Assembly: GCF_019216885.1 (NCBI RefSeq)
Contig: NZ_JAAQRC020000001.1
Coordinates: 1,550,001-1,614,000, forward strand
Length of the DNA stretch: 64,000 nt
From: Methylobacterium sp. SyP6R
GTDB taxonomy: Bacteria > Pseudomonadota > Alphaproteobacteria > Rhizobiales > Beijerinckiaceae
Direction: 5' to 3'
Below are positions 9,061 through 17,064 of the stretch, one piece after another (the first letter of the stretch is position 1; each line of letters starts with the position of its first letter). The position numbers and the translations under genes were made by a program. The notes under the pieces were generated by a model, which saw only the letters and a list, made by a program, of their open reading frames with translations, did no database searches and was not told the DNA's origin.

Positions 9061-10269
9061 TCAGCCCCGGTCGTCGGCCCGGGGCGCGGCCCGCAGGGTG
9101 AAACGGGTCATCTCGGAGGGCCGGCCGAGCCGGAGGGCGAAGCCCGGCCAGATCCCGGTGCCGTTGCCGACGTAGAGAACCATGCCGGCGACCTCGTAGC
9201 GGCCCGACACGAAGCCGTTGTTGCCCCGCGCCACCAGCCGGTCGAGGCCGAGGATCATGCCGCCATGGGTGTGGCCGGAGAGCTGGAGCGCGACGCCCCG
9301 GGCCGCCGCCCGCTTCGCGGCCCGCGGCTGGTGGTCGAGGAGCAGGATCGGCGCGCCGGGGGGAGCGCCCTCGAGCGCCGCCGCGAGGTCGGGGCCGGCC
9401 TCGCCGGCGGTGGGGGCCGAGGAATCGGTGACGCCGGCGAGCACCAGGCGGGCCTCGCCGCGGGTCAGCACGGTATGGGCGTTCGGCAGCATCGTGAGAC
9501 CGAGGCCGGCGAGGTGGCGCATCCAGGCCGGGTAATCGAAGAAGTATTCGTGGTTGCCGGGGATCGCGAAAGTCCCGTCCGGCGCCCGCAGGCCGGCGAG
9601 CGGCGCCACGTCGTCGCGGCGCATCGCCACCGAGCCGTCGATGAAGTCGCCGGTGACCACGATCAGGTCGGCGCCCGCCCCGTTGGCGCGTGCCGCCACG
9701 GCCCGGGCCCAGGGGGCCGGGAAGAGGCGGCCGAGATGCAGGTCGGTGAGCTGGAGCAGCCGGTAACCGTCGAAGGCGGGCGCCAGGCCGGGGATCGCCA
9801 CCTCGACGTCCCGGACCGGCGGCACCCGCACGGCCTGGGCGACGCCGATTGCGGCCAGCAGGCCTGCGAGCCCGGCCGCCCCGAACCGCACCCCGTCCGG
9901 GATGGCCACGAAGCTCCGGTGCAACGCTGCGACCGCCAGGGCGCCGAGATCGAGCGCGATCTGGAGCACGGCGAGCAGCAGGATCGCCCCGAAGGCCCAG
10001 TTGAAGAGCAGCACGATCCCGCGGGGGAATTCGGGCGCGAAGACCGAGCCGGAGGAGAGCCGGTTCCAGAGGTGGAACTGCGAGGCGAGGAGCAGCAGCA
10101 GGGCGATGACGCCCTTGGCGGGAAGCGGCAGCCCGAGGGGCGTCAGCCAGCGGGCGATCACGTAAGCGCACGGCGCCGCGAAGATGAGGTGGAAGATGGC
10201 GGGTCTCCTGTCGTCCGTCGCGCCGGATGCCCACGTGTCCCATGACACGTGAGCCTTGGCACGTGCCAT
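9061..10269 (-). CDS. Membrane-anchored metallophosphoesterase
   Basis: The C-terminal two-thirds is a calcineurin-like phosphoesterase with all metal motifs: DLHLGRL, GDFIDG, GNHEYFF and SGHTHGG. The N-terminal part has three or four hydrophobic helices, as in membrane metallophosphoesterases related to YkuE; the substrate is unknown. The start is doubtful. ATG 10269 lies inside a large hairpin with no ribosome site. GTG 10248 has AAGG upstream. Homology-like sequence (IFHLIFAAPCAYV) begins at an ATC codon at 10197 that is preceded by AGGAGA at ideal spacing. I give the longest conventional frame and consider 10197-10248 likely. Confidence 0.85.
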   Translation of the reverse strand: MARAKAHVSWDTWASGATDDRRPAIFHLIFAAPCAYVIARWLTPLGLPLPAKGVIALLLLLASQFHLWNRLSSGSVFAPEFPRGIVLLFNWAFGAILLLAVLQIALDLGALAVAALHRSFVAIPDGVRFGAAGLAGLLAAIGVAQAVRVPPVRDVEVAIPGLAPAFDGYRLLQLTDLHLGRLFPAPWARAVAARANGAGADLIVVTGDFIDGSVAMRRDDVAPLAGLRAPDGTFAIPGNHEYFFDYPAWMRHLAGLGLTMLPNAHTVLTRGEARLVLAGVTDSSAPTAGEAGPDLAAALEGAPPGAPILLLDHQPRAAKRAAARGVALQLSGHTHGGMILGLDRLVARGNNGFVSGRYEVAGMVLYVGNGTGIWPGFALRLGRPSEMTRFTLRAAPRADDRG

Positions 10270-10279
10270 GGGACACGTG
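10232..10279. terminator. Large CACGTG-containing inverted repeat
   Basis: CACGTGTCCCATG (10232-10244) is perfectly inverted at 10267-10279, and the next CACGTG pair (10246-10251 / 10260-10265) extends the stem to about 20 bp with one mismatch and an 8-nt loop. It begins 34 nt downstream of the LLM oxidoreductase stop on the same strand, so it is probably its terminator, although no U-tract follows; an operator role is possible. Confidence 0.6.
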
Positions 10280-10312
10280 CCGACGCCCGCCCCGCCCCGC
10301 GACCCCGAAAAA

Positions 10313-11338
10313 CTATCCCAGCATCTCCCGCACCATCGGCGCCACCTTGGTGCCGTAGAGCTCGATCGAGCGCATCAGCCGCTCGTGCGGCAGCGGGCCG
10401 GCGCTGTACTTGAGCTGGAACCGGCCGAGGCCGAGCCCCTTCACCGTCGCGGCGATCTTCCGCGCCACCGTCTCCGGCCCGCCGATGTAGAGCGAGCCGT
10501 GATCGGCCTCGCGGTCGAATTCCTGGCGCGTCATCGGCGGCCAGCCGCGCTCGGCGCCGATGCGGTCGCGCATGCGCTTGTAATCGGCGAAGAACTCCTC
10601 CCGTGCGCCCGCGTCGGTCTCGCCGACATAGCCCGGGGAATGGACGCCGATCGGCCGCACCGTCCGGCCGAGCTGGGCGCAGGCCCGCTGGTAGAGATCG
10701 ACGTAAGGCCGGAAGCGCTGCGGCTCGCCGCCGATGATGGCGAGCATCAAGGGCAGGTCGTGATGGACCGCCCGCACCACCGAGTTCGGGCTGCCGCCGA
10801 CGCCGATCCAGGTGGTAGGCGGCGTCTCCGGGGTCGGGAAGACCGACTGGTTGTCGAGCGGCGCCCGGGTGGTGCCCTGCCAGGTCACCTTCCCGCCGGC
10901 GAGAAGCGCGGCGAACAGCTCCAGCTTCTCCTCGAACAGGGTCTCGTACTGGTCGAGGGGGTAGCCGAAGAGCGGGAACGATTCGGTGAACGAGCCGCGG
11001 CCGAGGATCACCTCGGCGCGGCCGTGCGACAGCCCCTGCAGGGTCGAGAAGCGCTGGTAGACCCGGACCGGATCGTCCGAGCTGAGCACCGTCACGGCCG
11101 AGCCGAGGCGGATGCGCTCGGTGCGCGCCGCGATCGCCGCCAGGACGATCTCGGGCGAGGAGACGGAAAAGTCCTCCCGGTGGTGCTCGCCGATGCCGAA
11201 GAAGTCGAGGCCGACTTCATCGGCCAGGATGCCTTGCGCGACGACGTCGCGGATCACCTGGCCGTGAGGCAGGAGCTCACCGTTCCGGGCGGTGACATCC
11301 CCGAACGTGTCGAGGCCGAATTGCAGGGTCTGTGTCAT
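10313..11338 (-). CDS. LLM-class flavin-dependent oxidoreductase
   Basis: The 341-residue protein belongs to the bacterial luciferase-like family: EVGLDFFGIGEHHREDF is the characteristic N-terminal barrel segment and ILGRGSFTESFPLFGYPL and TTWIGVGGSPNSVVRAV are later family signatures. It likely uses FMNH2 or F420-like cofactor to oxidise a small organic molecule; the substrate is not evident. ATG 11338 was chosen because family members start directly with MxxxLxFGLDTF. It is 80 nt downstream of trpS on the same strand. Confidence 0.85.
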   Translation of the reverse strand: MTQTLQFGLDTFGDVTARNGELLPHGQVIRDVVAQGILADEVGLDFFGIGEHHREDFSVSSPEIVLAAIAARTERIRLGSAVTVLSSDDPVRVYQRFSTLQGLSHGRAEVILGRGSFTESFPLFGYPLDQYETLFEEKLELFAALLAGGKVTWQGTTRAPLDNQSVFPTPETPPTTWIGVGGSPNSVVRAVHHDLPLMLAIIGGEPQRFRPYVDLYQRACAQLGRTVRPIGVHSPGYVGETDAGAREEFFADYKRMRDRIGAERGWPPMTRQEFDREADHGSLYIGGPETVARKIAATVKGLGLGRFQLKYSAGPLPHERLMRSIELYGTKVAPMVREMLG

Positions 11339-11418
11339 GGAGGCCAAGATGGACGCGCGGGGGCGGGTTTGAAATGCGCGGAACTGCAAGGACGGGCTTG
11401 CAGGCGTGCATGCGGCGC

Positions 11419-12423
11419 TCAGAGACGGAACAAGCCGAGGGCGTCCTGCACCGCGTCCCGGGTCTCTGCAGTGAGCTCCCTTGCCCGCGCCGTGCCGGTG
11501 CGCAGCACGTCCATGACATGATCCGGATCGCGGGCGATCCCGGCCCGCCGCTCGCGGATCGGCCCGAGGAGGTCGCGCAGGATTGCCGTGAGGCGGTCCT
11601 TGAGCACGGAATCGCCGAGGCCGCCGCGCCGGTAATGGGCCTTCAGGTCCGCGACCGCTTGCCGGTCGGGGTCGAAGGCGTCGAGATAGGTGAAGACCAC
11701 GTTGCCCTCGACCCGGCCCGGATCGGAGGCGCGCAAGTGGCCGGGATCGGTGTACATCCGCTGCACAAAAGCGGCGATCTCGGAGTCGGAGGCCGAGAGC
11801 GGCAGGGCGTTGCCGCCCGACTTGCTCATCTTCGCCCGTCCGTCGACACCCGGCAGCCGCCCGATCTCCGGGATCAGCGACCGAGCCTCGGGCAGGAGGT
11901 CGTGGCCCACCTGCCGGTTGAGGCGGCGGACGATCTCGTTGGTCTGCTCGATCAGGGGCGCCTGGTCCTCGCCCACCGGCACCAGGGTGGCCCGGAACGC
12001 CGTGATGTCGGCGGCCTGGGCGGCGGGGTAGCACAGGAAGCCCGCCGGGATGTCGCGGCCGAAGCCGCGGGCCTGGATCTCGTCCTTGATCGTCGGGTTG
12101 CGTTCCAGCCGGGCCACCGTGACGAAGTTGAGGTAGAGCAGGGTCAGTTCGGCGAGCGCCGGAAGGGCCGATTGCACGCAGATCGTGGTGACCGCCGGAT
12201 CGATGCCGACCGCGAGGTAGTCGGTCGCGACCTCGATCACGTTGCGGGCGATGCGGGCCGGGTCGTGGGCGTTGTCGGTCAGCGCCTGCGCGTCGGCGAG
12301 CAGCAGGTATTGGCGGTGGCTGTGCTGCAACGCCACGCGGTTGCGCAGCGAGCCGGCGTAGTGGCCGAGATGCAGGGGACCGGTGGTGCGGTCGCCGGTG
12401 AGGATGACGGGTTTGGGCGGCAT
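11419..12423 (-). CDS. trpS: Tryptophanyl-tRNA synthetase
   Basis: The 334-residue class Ic aminoacyl-tRNA synthetase charges tRNA-Trp. The HIGH-like motif is PLHLGHYAG (about residues 16-24) and the KMSKS loop is AKMSKSGG near 195-202. [14 protein letters not shown] and the [11 protein letters not shown] region are typical TrpS segments. Its length equals the usual bacterial enzyme. ATG 12423 is preceded by GGAAAGAG. It could be the housekeeping or a second copy; I cannot tell from one window. Confidence 0.95.
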   Translation of the reverse strand: MPPKPVILTGDRTTGPLHLGHYAGSLRNRVALQHSHRQYLLLADAQALTDNAHDPARIARNVIEVATDYLAVGIDPAVTTICVQSALPALAELTLLYLNFVTVARLERNPTIKDEIQARGFGRDIPAGFLCYPAAQAADITAFRATLVPVGEDQAPLIEQTNEIVRRLNRQVGHDLLPEARSLIPEIGRLPGVDGRAKMSKSGGNALPLSASDSEIAAFVQRMYTDPGHLRASDPGRVEGNVVFTYLDAFDPDRQAVADLKAHYRRGGLGDSVLKDRLTAILRDLLGPIRERRAGIARDPDHVMDVLRTGTARARELTAETRDAVQDALGLFRL

Positions 12424-12621
12424 CGGGGGGCTCTTTCCGGAGGAAAGCCGCCGCGCCGAAGGGTGCCGGAACCGAAGAACGACCGTGCCCACCGGACGGC
12501 GGCATCGGTCGTGACGAGAATGACGACGGGCCGCTTCCTTAACGGAAGCGCCACCAGGTGGTCGCGCGGGGGGAGCGGCTCTCGATCATCGGGGACAGGG
12601 TAAGCGGGATTCAGCGCCCGC

Positions 12622-13590
12622 TCAAGCCGGTCGCGCCGCCTCGAGGCGGTCCGCCTCCGCCATCTCCTCCACCCCCACCCACAGGTTCCAGGCCGGTGCC
12701 AGGCTCCAGCCCGCCAAGCCCACATGCGCCTGCGGCATCCGGTAATGCAGCACGGGCCGAGGGCTCACCTTCTCGTCCGGCGGCAGGGCCGCCCGGACGC
12801 CGTCCTCGTCGCGATGGGCGAGGAGCGGCAGGAGATCGAGGCCGCGGTGGCGGGTCGGGTTGGCGGCGAGGTAGTCGCGGGCGAGGCCGTCGAGGTCGGG
12901 CCGGTAGCCGGGATCGAGCACCCGGGCGACGTAAGCCGCTGGGAAGGGCGGCGGCAGGCCGCGGGCGGCCAGGAACCCGCCCGCCGCGGTGGCCCGGCGC
13001 AGGTCCGGCTCGGACCGGAGATAGGCCCGCAGCAGGCCGGTGAGGGTGGCGGCCTCGAGGTCCGGCGGCTCGACGTTGAAGTGGAGGCCCAGCGAGCCGA
13101 GCAGCACCGCCCCGCGCCCCCGCCCGCCGGCCCCGTGCAGCAGGGCGGCGAGGCGGTCGGTCTCGGGCAGGCGGTCGAAGGCGAGGGGGCCGGTGATCAC
13201 CTCGCGCGGCACCACCGGGCCGAGGAGGGCAGCGAGAGAACGTCCGGCGGCGCGGACCGGCAGTCCCGGACCGGCACCGTGTTCCGGCATCCGGCGCTGC
13301 GGATGGGCGGCGCGCAGGTCGAGTTCGACCCGGAGGTCGCCGAGCGCCGTGCCCTCGAGCCGGAAGGCGTGCGGGTCCTCCTCGGCGAGGCGCCCGCCGA
13401 GCCCGGCGGCGAGCGCCCCGGCGGCGGCCCTGGCCGAAGGCCCCATGAACTCGATCTCGACGCCGACCCGGCGCGGGGTCCCGTCGCTCCGCAGGGGCCG
13501 GGGCGGCGAGCGGAACTCGGCCGTGCGGGTCTCGGGCATGGGACGCTCTGTCATAGGGGCGCTCGTGGGGGCGCTCGTGGGGGCGCTCAT
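12622..13590 (-). CDS. Putative amidoligase-family enzyme
   Basis: The 322-residue protein has the ATP-grasp-related amidoligase opening RRVGVEIEFMG (about residues 40-50) and the LGLHFNVEPPDLEA and PTRHRGLDLLPLL segments found in the family, which is predicted to form peptide-like amide bonds. Substrate unknown. It starts 22 nt after the nucleotide cyclase gene, so the two are probably one operon. Three 12-bp repeats at the 5' end encode SAPTSAPTSAP. If translation begins at ATG 13554 (MTERP) instead, the repeats are leader sequence. Confidence 0.75.
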   Translation of the reverse strand: MSAPTSAPTSAPMTERPMPETRTAEFRSPPRPLRSDGTPRRVGVEIEFMGPSARAAAGALAAGLGGRLAEEDPHAFRLEGTALGDLRVELDLRAAHPQRRMPEHGAGPGLPVRAAGRSLAALLGPVVPREVITGPLAFDRLPETDRLAALLHGAGGRGRGAVLLGSLGLHFNVEPPDLEAATLTGLLRAYLRSEPDLRRATAAGGFLAARGLPPPFPAAYVARVLDPGYRPDLDGLARDYLAANPTRHRGLDLLPLLAHRDEDGVRAALPPDEKVSPRPVLHYRMPQAHVGLAGWSLAPAWNLWVGVEEMAEADRLEAARPA

Positions 13591-13612
13591 GGGGGGCTCA
13601 CGGGGCCGCTGC

Positions 13613-14935
13613 TCACGACGCCACCGCCGGCAGGGGTGAAGGCGTCTGCGGCGAGGGTGTCTGCGAGGGGGCCGGCGCGGCGGCGGGATCGAGGCCGAAC
13701 AGGTCCGGGCAATCCTCCTCGCCCGGGCGGCGCGGCAGGCGGCGGGCCGGCGGCGCGGCGGGGCCGAGGAGCCGCATCACCCGCTTCGAGACCGCGACCG
13801 GCAGGTTCTCGCGCTTGGCCCGGGCCTCGACCCGGGCGAGCGCGTTCATCGCCGGGCCGAGCACCGTGAACTCGGCCCGTGCCCCGTCGTCGAGCACCCC
13901 CACCAGCACCTCGCCGGCATGGAGCGAGGCGGTGAAGGCGAGCGGCGGCAGGTCCTGCCGCCCCCGGGTCTCGTTCATCCGCCGCACCCGCGCCTCGATC
14001 TCCCGTACGCAGGCGAGCGCTGCCGCCGCCTGCTCCGCCGGTGCGCCGTCGAGGAACTGGGCCAGCACCCCGTCGCCGACATACTTGTCGACGAGGCCGC
14101 CCTGCGCGGTGACCGCGCCGTGGGCGAGTGCCCGGAACGCCAGCAGCCAGTCGAGCACCCGGGCCTCGCCCCAGCGCCGGGTCAGGGCCGAGAAACCCCT
14201 GATGTCGAGGGCGAGCAGGCAGGCGTGCCGCGGCTGGAGCGCCGTCGGCCCGTCATGCCGCACGAGGTCGATTCCCGCCGGCACGAAGCGCGCCAGGGCC
14301 GCCCGCTCGTGCTCCAGGCGCAGCATCGCGGCAAAGCCCCGGCGCAGGCGCAGCGACCCCTCGATCACGAAGGCGGCCGCCACCAGGAAGGAGAGGAGCC
14401 CGAAGACGTTCGGCCCCGCCGGCGGCAGGCCGAGGCCGGGCTGGAGGAGGCCGAGGCCGAGCGCCCCGGACCACACCCCCGCCACCAGGGCGGCGAAGAC
14501 CGCGGTGTGGCGCGGCCGCAGGGTCAGGCCGGATTCGAGCAGCAGCAGGAAGGCCGGCAGGCGGCTCGCCAGGGTGCCGGGCTCGTCGGCGGCCTCCGCC
14601 GCCGCCATCATGTATTCGAGCACGATATAGGCCGCGAGCGCGGCGTCGAGCAGCGTCGCGATCCAGGCCAGGCGCTCGCTGTCGCGTCGCCGCGCCGTGA
14701 CGGCGAGCCAGAGCGAGGAGGCCGCGTAGCCGCCGAGGATGAACCAGTGGCTGCCGGCATGCAGCACGCCGTCGCTGAGATGGGCCGAGACCGCCAGCAC
14801 CCCCAGCATCACCAGCCGCATCGCCAGGACGCGCGTGGCGGTGCCCGCGGCGAGGCCGGCGGCCAGGGTGTGCTCGTCCCCGGCAGGGCGGGGCGCCGGG
14901 CCCCGGTCCGGCGGGGTCGGATGTCGTCTGCTCAT
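13613..14935 (-). CDS. Membrane adenylate/guanylate cyclase (class III)
   Basis: The 440-residue protein has about six hydrophobic helices (residues 25-210) followed by a class III cyclase domain. LALDIRGFSAL carries the first metal Asp, DKYVGDGVLAQF the second, and ASLHAGEVLVGVLDD and FTVLGPAMNALARVEA complete the catalytic core. It should make cAMP (or cGMP) from the nucleoside triphosphate at the inner membrane. The Pro/Ser/Thr-rich C-terminal tail (SQTPSPQTPSPLP) is repetitive. Transcribed ahead of the amidoligase gene. Confidence 0.88.
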   Translation of the reverse strand: MSRRHPTPPDRGPAPRPAGDEHTLAAGLAAGTATRVLAMRLVMLGVLAVSAHLSDGVLHAGSHWFILGGYAASSLWLAVTARRRDSERLAWIATLLDAALAAYIVLEYMMAAAEAADEPGTLASRLPAFLLLLESGLTLRPRHTAVFAALVAGVWSGALGLGLLQPGLGLPPAGPNVFGLLSFLVAAAFVIEGSLRLRRGFAAMLRLEHERAALARFVPAGIDLVRHDGPTALQPRHACLLALDIRGFSALTRRWGEARVLDWLLAFRALAHGAVTAQGGLVDKYVGDGVLAQFLDGAPAEQAAAALACVREIEARVRRMNETRGRQDLPPLAFTASLHAGEVLVGVLDDGARAEFTVLGPAMNALARVEARAKRENLPVAVSKRVMRLLGPAAPPARRLPRRPGEEDCPDLFGLDPAAAPAPSQTPSPQTPSPLPAVAS

Positions 14936-15099
14936 GCGGGCCTTATCGCGGGGCACGGGGATGCATCGAGGCAAGATGGTCGTTCACCGGCCGCCGGCGA
15001 AGGCCCCCGATTGGTCCGGGTCGCGACGACGCCGGTGCCGGAGAGCCGAACGGGCCGGACGGCGCATCGTTCCGCCGGATCGGCCCCTTGCGGAAAGGG

Positions 15100-15153
15100 A
15101 TGCCCATCGCCATCTCCAGACCATCCAACGGGATGGTCTGGAGATGGCGATGA
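15100..15153 (+). CDS. Possible 17-codon leader peptide overlapping RHH start
   Basis: ATG 15100 opens a 17-codon frame (MPIAISRPSNGMVWRWR) whose TGA overlaps the ATG of the RHH gene as ATGA at 15150-15153. It spans both arms of the hairpin. Purines GGAAAGGG precede it but directly abut the ATG, so spacing is poor. It may be translated to open the hairpin, or be chance. Confidence 0.25.
   Translation: MPIAISRPSNGMVWRWR
15105..15152. promoter_or_regulatory. Perfect 22-bp inverted repeat covering ribosome site and start of RHH gene
   Basis: Bases 15105-15126 are the exact reverse complement of 15131-15152, with a 4-nt AACG loop. The right arm contains both the GGAG ribosome site (15140-15143) and ATG 15150 of the RHH regulator. 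It can act as a DNA operator for that protein, as an mRNA hairpin blocking its translation, or both. Confidence 0.8.
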
Positions 15154-15584
15154 CGGAGAGCGTGCACGAGTTGAGGCCCAAGGGGCCCGGACCCAAGCTG
15201 CCGGAGAGCGAGAAGGTCACGGTCAATCTCGGCTTCGTCGATCTCGGCCGCGTCGACCTGATGGTGCGGGACGGGTTCTACGCCAACCGGGCCGACTTCA
15301 TCCGCACGGCGGTCCGCAACCAGCTCGACCGTCAGGAGGAGGCGTTGCGCCAGTCGGTGGCACGCCGGCAGCTCAGCCTCGGCCTCACGTACATCACGAG
15401 GGCCGAGCTGGAGGCGGCGCGGGATTCCGGCACGCCCCTCAGCATCCAGGTCCTCGGGCTCGCCAGCATCGCCGACGACGTCACGCCGGAGCTCGCCCGG
15501 GCGGCCATCGCGTCGATCCACGTGCTCGGCGCCTTCCATGCCAGCGCCGCCGTCAAGGCCGCGCTCGCCGACCGCATCGCCTGA
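15150..15584 (+). CDS. CopG-like ribbon-helix-helix regulator
   Basis: The 144-residue protein has an RHH DNA-binding region around residues 20-60: KVTVNLGFVDLGRVDLMV supplies the beta strand and first helix, and ANRADFIRTAVRNQL the second. A C-terminal domain of about 80 residues follows, rich in Ala and Leu. ATG 15150 was chosen because GGAG lies six bases upstream; ATG 15144 is in frame. The start sits in a perfect inverted repeat, suggesting autoregulation. The esterase gene follows 27 nt later, so the regulator probably controls polyester or esterase metabolism. Confidence 0.82.
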   Translation: MTESVHELRPKGPGPKLPESEKVTVNLGFVDLGRVDLMVRDGFYANRADFIRTAVRNQLDRQEEALRQSVARRQLSLGLTYITRAELEAARDSGTPLSIQVLGLASIADDVTPELARAAIASIHVLGAFHASAAVKAALADRIA

Positions 15585-15611
15585 AACCCCTCCTCGCACA
15601 GGACCACGCTC

Positions 15612-17060
15612 ATGAGCGCATTCAGGAACTTTCCCCCGGGCGGGCCCCTCGGCGGCCTTGGTGCCAATGTCGACATGGCCGAGGTGACCCGCCTCACCCG
15701 CGCCGGCCGGCTGACCGAGGCCGTGGCCCTGATCCAGGGCCACGCGGTGCCGGCCGAACCCGCCCGCCCGGCGGCGCCGACGGCGACCGGGCGAGGGGCC
15801 GGCCCAGGAACCGGGCCAGGAACCGGGCCAGGAACCGGCCCAGGAACCGGGCGAGGCACCGAACCCGCCATCGACCTCGAGGCCCCGACCGAGCCGGGCG
15901 GCGCCTGGACGGTCCCGGGACAGGCCGGTGCGCCGGATCCGTCCGAGGCGCTGCGGGCGATGCCCGATGCGCTGAAGGGCTTGCAGGAGACCCTGCTGGG
16001 GATGCCGGCGGCCCTGAAGACCTTTCGCCCGCCGGGCGGGCTGGCCGACCTGCTGCGCGAGGGAGCGTTGGATGGCTTGGCGGGCAACTTGGCGGGCAAC
16101 TTGGCGGGCAACTTGGCGGGCAACTTGGCGGGTAACTTGGCGGGTAACTTGGCAAGCCATTTGCCCGGCGGTCTCGGCGAGGGCCTGAAGCCTCGCCGGC
16201 CCGTGCCGGTGCCGGATGGGGCGCGGTTCGAGGAACGGAGCTTTTCCGATGCTGCGGGCCGCCGGACCTACAAGGTCTACGTCCCGAGTGGCCGAGAGGG
16301 CCAAAGGCTGCCGGTCGTGGTGATGCTGCATGGCTGCACCCAGGACCCCGACGACTTCGCCCTCGGCACGCGGATGAACGCGCTCGCCGAGGCGCAAGGC
16401 GCGATCGTCGTCTATCCGCGCCAGGAGCGCTCCGCCAACGCGCAGAAATGCTGGAACTGGTTCCAGCCCGGCGACCAGGGCCGCGGCGCGGGCGAGCCGG
16501 CGCTGATCGCCGGGATCGCGCGGGCCGTGGTGGCGGAGTTCGGGGCCGATCCGACCCGGGTCTACGTCGCCGGGCTCTCGGCCGGCGGCGCGGCGGCGGC
16601 GATCCTGGCGGCGACCTATCCGGACGTGTTCGCGGCGGCCGGCATCCATTCGGGCCTCGCCTGCGGCGCGGCGCGGGACATGCCCTCGGCCTTCGCGGCG
16701 ATGAGCCAGGGGGGAGCCGCCCCGACGCGGCCGGGCCCGGCCGTGCCGACCATCGTCTTCCACGGCGACGGCGACAGGACGGTGCATCCGCTCAACGGCG
16801 AGCGGGTGGCCGCCCAGGCGATGCCGGGGGCGCCGCTGCGGGAGACCGTGACCCGGGGCGAGGCACCGGGCGGGATCGCCTATACCCGCACGATCCACGC
16901 GGATGCGGCGGGGAAGGGACAGGTGGAAGCCTGGGTGCTGCACGGGGCGGGCCACGCCTGGTCCGGCGGCAGCCCGGACGGCTCCTACACCGAGCCGCGC
17001 GGGCCCGATGCCAGCACCGAGATGCTGCGGTTCTTCCTCGAGCATGCCCGCGTGGCTTGA
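15612..17060 (+). CDS. PHB-depolymerase-family esterase with repeat linkers
   Basis: The 482-residue protein has an alpha/beta-hydrolase domain (about 200-480) of the LpqC/PHB depolymerase family: oxyanion region MLHGCTQDPDDF, nucleophile elbow GLSAGG (Ser323), FHGDGDRTVHP with the acid and GAGHAWSGG with the His. It should cleave polyhydroxybutyrate-like or other esters. The N-terminal 200 residues are a linker with two expanded tandem arrays, (GTGP)n and (NLAG)n. No signal peptide is seen, so it may be intracellular. AGGA precedes the ATG. Confidence 0.88.
   Translation: MSAFRNFPPGGPLGGLGANVDMAEVTRLTRAGRLTEAVALIQGHAVPAEPARPAAPTATGRGAGPGTGPGTGPGTGPGTGRGTEPAIDLEAPTEPGGAWTVPGQAGAPDPSEALRAMPDALKGLQETLLGMPAALKTFRPPGGLADLLREGALDGLAGNLAGNLAGNLAGNLAGNLAGNLASHLPGGLGEGLKPRRPVPVPDGARFEERSFSDAAGRRTYKVYVPSGREGQRLPVVVMLHGCTQDPDDFALGTRMNALAEAQGAIVVYPRQERSANAQKCWNWFQPGDQGRGAGEPALIAGIARAVVAEFGADPTRVYVAGLSAGGAAAAILAATYPDVFAAAGIHSGLACGAARDMPSAFAAMSQGGAAPTRPGPAVPTIVFHGDGDRTVHPLNGERVAAQAMPGAPLRETVTRGEAPGGIAYTRTIHADAAGKGQVEAWVLHGAGHAWSGGSPDGSYTEPRGPDASTEMLRFFLEHARVA
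15803..15852. repeat. 12-bp tandem repeat encoding GTGP
   Basis: About four copies of CCAGGAACCGGG give repeating Gly-Thr-Gly-Pro in the esterase linker. Confidence 0.85.
16078..16152. repeat. 12-bp tandem repeat encoding NLAG
   Basis: Six near-identical copies of GGCAACTTGGCG encode repeating Asn-Leu-Ala-Gly. Late copies carry a synonymous change (GGT), so the array is not purely recent. Confidence 0.9.
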
Positions 17061-17064
17061 GGAT

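Noticed and set aside
14943..17045. Minus-strand frame of 700 codons opposite the esterase
   Set aside because: It mirrors the repeated esterase sequence and has no domain.
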